21,443 bases of DNA, from contig NW_003136331.1 in the NCBI RefSeq assembly GCF_000003605.2, positions 164,437 to 185,879 of the forward strand, given 5' to 3'. A program made the translations under genes and the position numbers. This DNA comes from Saccoglossus kowalevskii. Taxonomy: Eukaryota; Hemichordata; Enteropneusta; Harrimaniidae. The notes under the pieces were generated by a model, which had not been told where the DNA came from, made no database searches, and saw only the letters and a list, made by a program, of their open reading frames with translations. Shown here piece by piece: positions 1 to 8,280 of this stretch (position 1 is its first letter; each line of letters starts with the position of its first letter).

Positions 1-36
1 ATTTGACATCAATGTAAATTGGGAAAATGCACCATG

Positions 37-549
37 GTTATTGGCCACCGCTGTCGAGTGTGACATCAATGTAAATTGGACAATTGCAACCTGGTTATTG
101 GCCAGCCTTGTCGAGTTTGCAATTAATGTAAATTGGACAAATACATCATGGTTATTGGCCACCGCTGTCAAGTGTGACATAAATGTAAATTGGACAAATG
201 CACCATGGTTATTGGCCAGCCTTGTCAAGTTTGCCATTAATGTAAATTGGACAAATGCACCATGGTTATTGGCCACCGCTGTCGAGTGTGACATCAATGT
301 AAATTGGACAAATACACCATGGTTATTGGCCACCGCTGTCGAGTGTGACATCAATGTAAATTGGACAATTGCAACCTGGTTATTGGCCAGCCTTGTCGAG
401 TTTGCAATTAATGTAAATTGGACAAATACACCATGGTTATTGGCCACCGCTGTCAAGTGTGACATAAATGTAAATTGGACAAATGCACCATGGTTATTGG
501 CCAGCCTTGTCAAGTTTGCCATTAATGTAAATTGGACAAATGCACCATG
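37..549. repeat. Five-unit (285-bp) higher-order repeat within the minisatellite
   Basis: Units 37-321 have the order A, B, A, B, A with diagnostic variants: CAATTGCAACC in unit 1, and TGTCAAG instead of TGTCGAG in units 3 and 4. The same order and variants return from 322. The CAATTGCAACC marker occurs at 81 and at 366, exactly 285 bp (5x57) apart. Four of the five units are repeated before the pattern ends at 549. One difference is visible between matching units (ACATCATGG near 143 against ACACCATGG near 428). This indicates a recent block duplication of several units rather than copying one unit at a time. Confidence 0.9.
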
Positions 550-947
550 GTTATAGGCCACTCCTGTCGAGTGTGACATCAATGTAAATTGGACAATTGC
601 ACCATGGTTATTGGCCAGCCTTGTCTAGTTTGCAATTAATGTAAATTGGACAATGCACCATGGTTATTGGCCACCGCTGTCGAGTGTGACATCAATGTAA
701 ATTAGACAAATGCACCATGGTTATTGGCCAGCATTGTCGAGTTTGCAATTAATGTAAATTGGACAATTGCACCATGGTTATAGGCCACCCCTGTCGAGTG
801 TGACATCAATGTAAATTGAACAAATGCACCATGGTTATTGGCCAGCCTTGTCGAGTTTGCTATTAATGTAAATTGGACAAATGCACCATGGTTATTGGCC
901 AGCCTTGTCGAGTTTGCTATTAATGTAAATTGGACAAATGCACCATG

Positions 948-1289
948 GTTATTGACCAGCCTTGTCGAGTTTGCTATTAATGTAAATTGGGAAAATGCAC
1001 CATGTTTATTGGCCAGCCTTGTCGAGTTTGCAATTAATGTAAATTGGACAATTGCACCATGGTTATAGGCCACCCCTGTCGAGTGTGACATCAATGTAAA
1101 TTGAACAAATGCACCATGGTTATTGGCCAGCCTTGTCGAGTTTGCTATTAATGTAAATTGGGAAAATGCACCATGTTTATTGGCCAGCCTTGTCGAGTTT
1201 GCAATTAATGTAAATTGGACAATTGCACCATGGTTATAGGCCACCCCTGTCGAGTGTGACATCAATGTAAATTGGACAAATACACCATG
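948..1289. repeat. Three-unit (171-bp) higher-order repeat within the minisatellite
   Basis: Units 948, 1005 and 1062 are followed by units 1119, 1176 and 1233 with the same sequence of variants. In each trio, the first unit is type B with TTGGGAAAATG, the second is type B starting TTTATTGG (G to T at its first base) and the third is type A with a TTATAGG start. The CATGTTTATT marker lies at 1001 and at 1172, 171 bp (3x57) apart. The third unit differs: the 1062 copy has AAATTGAAC and the 1233 copy has AAATTGGAC. This is a second block duplication, separate from the 285-bp one. Confidence 0.88.
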
Positions 1290-1973
1290 GTTATAGGCCA
1301 CCCCTGTCGAGTGTGACATCAATGTAAATTGGACAAATGCACCATGGTTATTGGCCAGCCTTGTCGAGTTTGCTATTAATGTAAATTGGACAATTGCACC
1401 ATGGTTATTGGCCACCCCTGTCGAGTATGACATCAATGTAAATTGGGAAAATGCACCATGGTTATTGGGAAGCCTTGTCGAGTTTGCAATTAATGTAAAT
1501 TGGACAATTGCACCATGGTTATTGGCCACCCCCTGTCGAGTTTGCAATTAATGTAAATTGGACAAATGCATCGTGGTTATTGACCACTCCTGTCGAGTGT
1601 GACATCAATGTAAATTGGGAAAATGCACCATGGTTCTTGGCCACCCATGTCGAGTTTGATATCAATGTAAATTGGACAAATGCACCATGGTTATTGGCCA
1701 CCCCTGTCGAGTGTGACATCAATGTAAATTGGGAAAATGCATCATGGTTATTGACCACCCATGTCGAGTTTGCAATTAATGTAAATTGGACAAATGCACC
1801 ATGGTTATTGGCCACCCCTGTCGAGTTTGACATCAATGTAAATTGGACAAATACACCATGGTTATTGGCCACCTATGTCGAGTGTGACCTTAATGTAAAT
1901 TGGAAAAATTTACAATGGTTATTGGTCACTATGGTCTAGTGTAACTTCAATGTAAATTGGTCAAATCCACCGT

Positions 1974-3860
1974 ATTATTGATCACCCCGTATATTCTGAA
2001 TCAAAGTCATTTAGACAAATTCATATTTATTTATCACTCCGCTTTGTTTGACATGAATGTAAATTGGGAAAATACACCAGGCTTATTTTTGTCATTCGAC
2101 TAGTGTTACGTCATTGTAAATTGGACAAAAATCTTGGTCGTTTGCCCACTTGTCAAGGGCGTTGCTAATTTTGAATTTGAGAGCATGCATCATGATTATT
2201 GGTCCACTCGCCAAGTATGACATCATTGCAAAATTGAAGAAAATGTTGTTGGCCACCTCGTATAGTGTAAATTGAAAAACAATTTACTAATTCACATTTG
2301 AAATACTAGCCTGGTGTGATACCAATGTATACCTGTCGAAATACCTATCTGTTGAGTCTTGGACTCACTCGCTTCGTATGATATCAAAACGCATTGAACA
2401 ATCTGCTCCCTATATTATAGACTCACTGGCCTTGTGTGATATCAGTGTGTAATGAACATCCTTTTCCATTAATATTGCACTTTCTTACCAAGTGTGGTAT
2501 AAATTTGTATTGAATAACCTGTTCAATAGATATTGGACTCAATTGCCTGGTGTGATACAACCCTTCCCATGAATAATGAACTCACTCACGTAGTGTGATA
2601 TCAATGTGTATTGTAGAATCAACACTATGGTCCTTTGTCTAACTTACCTAATGTGACACCAGTATATGTTATATTAAACAAACTACACGTCTTATGTTAC
2701 TGGCGTTTAGAATACCTCTTCCCTGTTTCGTTGTCGCACTTCTCTAGTACCATACAAGTCCCGCATTTATACTCCTGTACTTTTCCACGGTTGTACCATG
2801 TCTGAATATCTGGAGTATGGTTATTGGTCTCATTTACCTAACAAGAAACCAGTCTATATTGGACAACTTGGACTATCTTTTTTGGGCTAACTCTCCTAAC
2901 GTAAATTTGGTGTATGTTATATAACCTAAACAATGGTTCTTTGTCACACCCGCCTAGTGCTGCATCAGCGTATTGGACAGTGGTCTCTGGTAGTAATGTT
3001 GAAATTCTTACAGTAATGTTATAGTCCCATTCACTCAGTTATACATCAGTATATGTCTTACAACCTGTACCATAACGTAGTCACTCGTGCTACACCCGTG
3101 TATATTATTAGGCAAACAACACTGTTACGATTGGTCTCGTTCGACCCGTGTGACATCCGTGTAAATTAGACAACCTATGTTATCGAACTTGGTATCACTT
3201 ACCTTATGTGACACAAAGTAGACTGGACATACTACAATGTCACTTTTGGCGCCTAGTAATACGTGAATGTGTATTAGAATACCTATCGCTGTGGTTCTGA
3301 GTCTTGATCACATAATGTGACAAGATTGTATTATAATATATACTCTTCAGTTTTTAGATTCATTCGCTTAGTATGATATTATTACGATGCAATACCTGCA
3401 GTACTATGATAGTGAGACACCAGTATACATTTTGCAATCTAAACATTGGTAATTGCACTGATTCGACTAGTGTGACACCAGTGCATATCGGCCAACCTAG
3501 ACTGTGGTTCTTGAACCAATTCGTCTTGTGTGACAACAGAGTATTACAAAATTGTTCATGGTCCAATTCATATGGTGCGATACCACTGCATTGTGGCCTC
3601 ACTTCCCAGCCTAGTCAGAGTTATTGGACCCTGTTTACGTATTCTAGTAGTTTTACGCAGCTCTACAACCCGGACCTTTTGGTACAGACAGCAGTGTTGT
3701 CTGATACCAAACATATTTGTAGATCTGCCACTGCATCGTTTTAGATCATTGGTTGTGTTTCTGAATATTGGATTGCAATTTTCTCTATTGTTCTCGGTAT
3801 TGCAAGTGTCTCCTCCTGGTACACGTTTGGTCAAATACCGATATTCATTTTCTTAGCACG
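1974..3860. repeat. Diverged, ancient flank of the 57-bp minisatellite family
   Basis: The rhythm of the core continues with heavy substitution and small indels. ACTCACT occurs at 2363 and 2421, 58 bp apart. Remnants of the AATGTAAATTGG block are clear at about 2055 and 2114, then fade to forms such as CAGTGTATATTGG. Many copies share motifs not found in the core: TCACTCG before the variable block, TAGTGTGA in place of GAGTGTGA, and CACCAGTGTA in place of CATCAATGTA (near 2425, 2578, 3455 and 3510). About 33 unit lengths fit between 1974 and 3860. The right boundary is approximate because recognisable copies fade gradually. Short frames here, for example 3373-3744, are a by-product of the repeat and do not resemble a protein family. 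Confidence 0.8.
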
Positions 3861-4557
3861 ATAACCTGTGTCATCTCTGTCACTTTGTCACATACGCTTC
3901 AATTAGAATTTAAATCCTCATCTCATGCCTGTATGTATTTCATGATAAAACGTTTCATGGAATTTGCACAACACAAATAACATAAGAATTATCTATTTCT
4001 TTTTGTTCGTACATGGCAAAATGGTCCTCGAAAATAATAAGAATAAAATTTATTATTTTCCACACTGTAGAATGACGAAATGTAATGGCTTCCACTGAAG
4101 GGCAAGTTTGTGTTTTATTCTACACAATGAATTCCTTGAAAATGATCAATATGTCTGTAAAGTTAAAGTTAGAACCATTTCTACTGATTGCTACTTTGTC
4201 ATTCAAATGTCACTAGTTGTTGTAAGTTTTCCCGTCAGCTTTAGGGGAAACAGCGGTCCGCAAGTCGCGACGTTTCAAATAAATAAGACACGCAATGGAC
4301 AAACCACCTTCCCCTTTCCGACATTTCATTTCGATATGGATGCTGTCTGCTACATGACCCAGTAACGAATTGGTCTTTTTTTTCTTTCTTTGTTTCTTGC
4401 TACATATATTTGACTACCTTCCTATATTGATGATTACCTTTGAAAAGACTGCCAACATTTTCCCATCCTTATCTAATTGGTACGTTTTGAAAGCTGCTGT
4501 TAGTACAATCAGCGATTGCTTGTGACATTCGACGTACGGCTAAAAAAGGCAGTGTGG
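3861..4557. other. Non-coding spacer after the repeat array
   Basis: No gene is recognisable. The stretch is AT-rich and holds one AT-rich palindrome, listed separately at 4030-4060. A frame at 4108-4365 has no similarity to a family I recognise and no supporting splice or start context. Confidence 0.5.
4030..4060. repeat. AT-rich 11-bp inverted repeat with AATAAA on both strands
   Basis: GAAAATAATAA (4030-4040) is the exact reverse complement of TTATTATTTTC (4050-4060), with a 9-base loop. The loop and inner arm contain AATAAA at 4042-4047 on the plus strand and TTTATT at 4049-4054, which is AATAAA on the minus strand. The layout would fit a bidirectional polyadenylation site or an AT-rich cruciform just beyond the repeat array. 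In AT-rich DNA it could also be chance. Confidence 0.45.
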
Positions 4558-4563
4558 GACTTT

Positions 4564-4570
4564 TATATAT
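4564..4570 (+). promoter_or_regulatory. Possible TATA box
   Basis: TATATAT lies in GGACTTTTATATATTATAC. It is followed about 30 bases later by a less AT-rich stretch (about 4595-4731) that ends in a strong splice donor, as expected for a short first exon. TATA-like strings are common in AT-rich DNA, so the support comes from the downstream context only. Confidence 0.2.
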
Positions 4571-4594
4571 TATACTCCACACACGGTCTAACTT

Positions 4595-4731
4595 TTGCGA
4601 TCACTCGTACATTGCGTAGTAAGGGGGCACGGTGACAAGTCGTGTGCTCAGACTCGTGCTCTCTCATGCTGACTGCCGTCACAGTCGACAACTAAAGAAT
4701 CTCGACACTGTCAATTTTCATTGTCATCTGA
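4595..4731 (+). other. Candidate non-coding first exon
   Basis: The 3' edge is CTGA followed by GTAAGT at 4732, a near-consensus U2-type donor. The 5' edge is only inferred from the TATA-like string at 4564. The ATG at 4666 opens a ten-codon frame ending in TAA at 4693-4695, so any product would be translated from further downstream. The implied intron (4732-4904) is 173 bases and ends in a good acceptor. Alternatively this is intergenic DNA with a chance donor. Confidence 0.18.
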
Positions 4732-4904
4732 GTAAGTGGCAGCCTGTAGACTGCGTCAGACTTCATTCGCAATAGTATTTTCTCATACACGGAATTTTCA
4801 CTGTTAACATTTTGTTACTCAAATATTGTATTATTTTCCTCAACATAAAAACAAATCTTTCCGTTATCTTTCGTTTCTTTCTTTCTCTCTTCCTTTCGTT
4901 TCAG

Positions 4905-4946
4905 TCTTGTGCTTAGTGTCACGGCAAAGCGTTTTATTGCAACTAG
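4905..4946 (+). other. Candidate 42-nt internal exon
   Basis: It is preceded by a long pyrimidine tract of mixed T and C ending in TTTCGTTTCAG at 4904, and followed by CTAG then GTAAGA from 4947. Both sites match U2-type splice consensus well. Two of three frames are open. In the frame with one leading base, the two bases left at the end join the first base of the candidate exon at 5178 and keep that exon's 64-codon frame open across the junction. No in-frame ATG is present in this exon. Confidence 0.25.
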
Positions 4947-5177
4947 GTAAGAAACAACGGGAATCATATTTAGGGAGTGGAGAGGGTATTGATCATGTAC
5001 ATGAAACATGTCCGTTCCCAACAATAAACTATTAGTATTTACTTCCGTTATACGTTCAGATATTGTGGTCGTGTTTTCGTATAAAATCGGGTTTAAATGG
5101 TTGTCGGAAATGGGGGCTGGTGCTTAGTGCTCGTCTCTGTACCTACTCGTAGGATACACGACGTTGCTGCTTTTCAG

Positions 5178-5453
5178 TCCGTATACAATAACACGGACAA
5201 TGCGTTTTGTTGTGGCCACTGATAGTAGTGTGCGCGCTCTTATATACAATACAAGTCAGCCAATGCGTGGAGTAAATTCACATTTGCCAATAAAAATAGA
5301 AAGTAGCGAAAGCAACACATGTCAGCTTCGTTCCACTTTGACTGTTCGTTCGACGGCGTCGATGTCACTCAGGGTCCGCGGCGTCCGTTGAACTCAGACG
5401 TGTAGCGGTGCTTATTTTCACATTCGCTCGTCGAAAGGTTTCAACGATTTACA
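5178..5453 (+). other. Candidate third exon with a short ORF
   Basis: The acceptor is TTGCTGCTTTTCAG ending at 5177. The possible donor is ACAG followed by GTAACC at 5454. Inside, an ATG at 5200 with A at -3 opens a 63-codon frame that stops at 5389-5391. The predicted peptide starts MRFVVATDSS, is serine/threonine- and arginine-rich near its end, has no clear membrane segment and matches no family I know. The stretch is less AT-rich than its surroundings. The TTATATAC at about 5239 gives an alternative reading, with a promoter here and the exon starting further downstream. Confidence 0.18.
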
Positions 5454-7763
5454 GGTAACCGTCGACACATCTCTATTTCAAAGGCATTAAAAATAAAATT
5501 CGAAATAAACTAGTTCGTTGTACAACTGAATTCAAGGCATTGGGCTCTGGATATAGGTTCTCCGATCTAGTTGTCAACTAATGTCATTTAACGCTTGACT
5601 TTTCGAATTGTGCGTTTACAGATTTCTGAACTGGTAACTACCATGGTTTATTTCGTTGTGTCCAGCAAGCATTGCGTGATTTTTACAATATGGCAGTTAC
5701 TTTTATAAATATATATGCTAGAAAAATATGCGTCAAACATCACAAAACAATTCCACCATGTAGTTATCAAAGTACGCTATAGGAATACCAACCGTATTCA
5801 CTAATTCATTGAACACTATTTTTTTAATTATTAAGTACAAAACGATGTTTTAGTATTGATGTGCGGATGATGACAGTGTGCCTACAAATCATACGAAGTG
5901 TCATGATTATGTTTTAAGTCAGTCATGTGAAAAAAAAAACTGAATTGCATTGTGTTGACTTCGCATGCTATATCTATCTGCATAAAAGTGATAACTTACA
6001 AAATAAACACATCTATGTTTATACTATAGATGAAATGTAACATACGAAACAGGTGTATACAGCTGTTTAATCTTTTTATTGTTCAAACTAATAGCGTTCC
6101 TTTCTCTTGTTAATTGGAAATTGTTTTTTATTAATATCTCAAACGCTTGCTTATTTATTTGCTTGTTTATGTGATAACCCCCATTGTAGCGTTATTAGAA
6201 TATTATTTTATACAACTTTTTATGAAAATGTTGATTTTGCTCGTTTTAACACAATTGAATTATTATTCGTGTCGCATGTATGTGTTCGTGTCAAATTCCG
6301 AGAACCCGATGTCTTTTATAAAAAAAATTCCGTTTAATCAATTAGTTGGCAAGCATAAATCATACGGTCATGGTGAAGTATATCTTTAATCACGTTTTAT
6401 TTCCATGTCTCTGAAAGATTGGATACGTGGCAATGAGAACAGACTAATAGATACCAGTTTTGCGAGCGAGCAAGCAGCTTTGAAAATTGTTTTCGGAAAA
6501 CAAGGTTGTGTAGTTAGTGAGTAGTTTCGGGCAAGTAGTTCTACATACCCAGTTTGACACAAATGCTAAACACCTAAAACGAAGATGGACATTGTTAGTT
6601 TTTAGTTACGTCCGTCTGGGTTTTGCGGGTCCAGTAAGTGTGAAATGTATAATGTCTGGTTTATCGGGTTCGATGGCGAGTTAGCTGATATGTACATCTA
6701 TGTGGGATCCAGGTAACTGTATGATACGTGGTAGTTCTGAAATGTACCATATAGCAATTCAATAATGTGTTAGACGCTGTGGTCAGGCTAGTAATTTAGT
6801 TGGCCAGATGTTGGTAGTTTATCATATCATCATAACCCATCCCAGTATGCTCTGTAACGGGATCGGACGGTGTGTTGTGGGGGTGCCGGTAGGGGTTTGT
6901 AAGGCGGTCAGTCAGTAGAATAATTTAGTCCGTGATAGCTGGATAAGTAACATGTTAACCTTTTATTTCACCTCAGTTTGCAATAATACAACTACTACTT
7001 AAATTAAGTAAATTCACGTCCTGACATGCACTGCGAACTGTGACGATCATAATAGATAATTTTGGGAAATATTCTTCATACAGGGAAAACCCCCGACTTG
7101 AATAAATGCTGCAAATGTCATACAAATGTGTACCTTGTTACAACGATTTAAATATCTAACGGAAACAGCGATTTAAAAACACCACAAACTGCAGAATGCC
7201 TTGCATTAATCGTGGCGAAATATTCGAAGGAGTAATACAATATTCTCAACAACAATCATGCGCCCACCTGTGCTGAAATCTGTCCGTGTTACGCTTGTTA
7301 TGAGAAAATCTGTGCAGCTTTTTTTCTGCCATTCTCCTGATAATTCTATTACATATAAACTAAACTATTATACAGGTTAATATTAATTATTATAAAACAA
7401 AGATATGCTACGTTGGGCATCCAGTCACGCGAGCACATTATTGTTAATTTCATATATGAATCATGACTTACAACACATATTCTCATAATCACATGTATTT
7501 TAGTTTACACTTGCCATTCAGCCCTGCTTTTCTCAGAATTGTTTTTTTTTTCGTCAGATCAGAAACTACGTAGACGTTAATACAAACTCTAAGGAGCCAA
7601 TGTACCAAATTACAAAGTGTATTAGACCAGTTATTAATGTTTTTCAATTACTGTTTTTTAATGCACTATCTCTCAATTCAAGTCTCGTACTCGATACGTC
7701 GGACGACTATACAGGGTATTTTGATCGCTTATAGTTTATCGGTGGTGTGACTCGTATTAGCTG
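5454..7763. other. Long non-coding spacer
   Basis: No gene is recognisable on either strand. The stretch is AT-rich, with poly-A/T tracts, for example near 5930. Overlapping short frames at 6107-6389 encode mainly hydrophobic and aromatic residues, as expected from T-rich DNA. A CAG followed by GTAACT near 6710 is an isolated donor-like string. Confidence 0.5.
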
Positions 7764-8174
7764 ATGACAGGTCGTATTACCAATGCGAAAACAAAGTTAG
7801 TCGTTTTGTTGTTGTTGTTTTTTCTCGTACAGTACCCCTCACCTACGCATCTTGTTCCAGAGTTTCCTGCAAATTCTGCGCTTCTTGTGCACCTGGTGTC
7901 GAAAGAAGACGCCGTGTGTCTGGAAAAGGTTCCAAGTACTTGGCTATACGGTATAATTGGCAATAGATCCGATCGTAGTAAACACTACATAGACGATACT
8001 CATTTTATAGAAATACTTAACTGGGCTCTGTTTTTAAAACCGCTGTCAAAGTTGTTACTGCTAAGAAACATGTTAGTGTATGTTTGTAAGCTAGTACGAT
8101 TTCGTCTTCGTAATGTTTTCAAGAAATCATCGGACATAAAGGCGACGAAATTCGTTCCAGCAAATGAGGTATGA
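7764..8174 (+). CDS. Hypothetical secreted-type protein, 136 codons (weak candidate)
   Basis: This is the longest frame outside the tandem repeats that begins with a true ATG. Residues 1-28 look like a signal peptide: basic residues at 4, 9 and 11, then a hydrophobic core of L, V and F (about residues 12-22), then a polar, proline-containing stretch. The rest is mixed, with two cysteines at about residues 53 and 109 and a basic C-terminal third. No family is recognised. Part of the hydrophobic core comes from a GTT/T-rich tract (TTGTTGTTGTTG), so it may be compositional. The last codons run into GAG followed by GTATGA near 8169, a possible splice donor, so the frame could be a first coding exon instead of a complete gene. 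A frame of this length is not unexpected by chance in 21 kb. Confidence 0.2.
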   Translation: MTGRITNAKTKLVVLLLLFFLVQYPSPTHLVPEFPANSALLVHLVSKEDAVCLEKVPSTWLYGIIGNRSDRSKHYIDDTHFIEILNWALFLKPLSKLLLLRNMLVYVCKLVRFRLRNVFKKSSDIKATKFVPANEV

Positions 8175-8215
8175 CGTGGACAATCTAATGAAATTATCCA
8201 TGAGATAAAGATTAA

Positions 8216-8280
8216 ATAATATATCCCGATGAACTGGTTTGTAATGGCCATCCTCATTACATGGAACGGGGATATATTAT
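8216..8280. repeat. Two-tier inverted repeat (65-bp hairpin)
   Basis: ATAATATATCCC (8216-8227) is the exact reverse complement of GGGATATATTAT (8269-8280). Nested inside, GTAATG (8241-8246) pairs exactly with CATTAC (8255-8260) around an 8-base loop. Between the two stems is an asymmetric internal loop of 13 and 8 bases. It lies 42 bases after the end of the 7764 frame. Possible readings are a small folded RNA, the remnant of a miniature inverted-repeat element, or a cruciform. The large internal loop argues against a canonical microRNA precursor. Confidence 0.55.

Larger units (their letters stand above)
1..1973. repeat. 57-bp minisatellite, homogeneous core (about 34 complete copies)
   Basis: Complete units begin at 37, 94, 151, 208 and so on to 1918, with a partial unit before 37. 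The period is 57 bp throughout except for a 56-bp unit at 607 (one base lost near 652) and a 58-bp unit at 1518 (one extra C near 1531). Each unit carries GGTTATTGGCCA, then a variable block, then AATGTAAATTGG, then a CCATGG junction. Two main unit types differ in the variable block. Type A reads roughly CTGTCGAGTGTGACATCAAT and type B roughly CTTGTCGAGTTTGCAATTAAT minus its first base. Near the right end there are A/B hybrids, for example at 1518, 1633, 1747 and 1804. The array runs off the left edge, so its full size is unknown. Because 57 is three times 19 codons, long frames stay open on both strands; I do not consider these genes. Confidence 0.97.

Noticed and set aside
41..556. 171-codon repetitive frame on the plus strand
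   Set aside because: It begins at TTG with no in-frame ATG and exists only because the repeat period is a multiple of three. The same array also opens frames on the other strand.
702..1547. 281-codon repetitive frame on the minus strand
   Set aside because: It is the longest frame in the window but consists wholly of the 57-bp minisatellite. No protein family is recognisable and the opposite strand is equally open.
1..1973. CRISPR array
   Set aside because: The repeats are directly adjacent with no unique spacers, the 57-bp unit is a plain tandem repeat, and the context is eukaryotic.
3373..3744. 123-codon frame on the plus strand
   Set aside because: It lies inside the diverged minisatellite flank, and its translation reflects decayed repeat units.
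6666..6676. GGTTCGATGG, similar to a tRNA or SINE B box
   Set aside because: It deviates from the consensus, and no A box or cloverleaf can be drawn around it.
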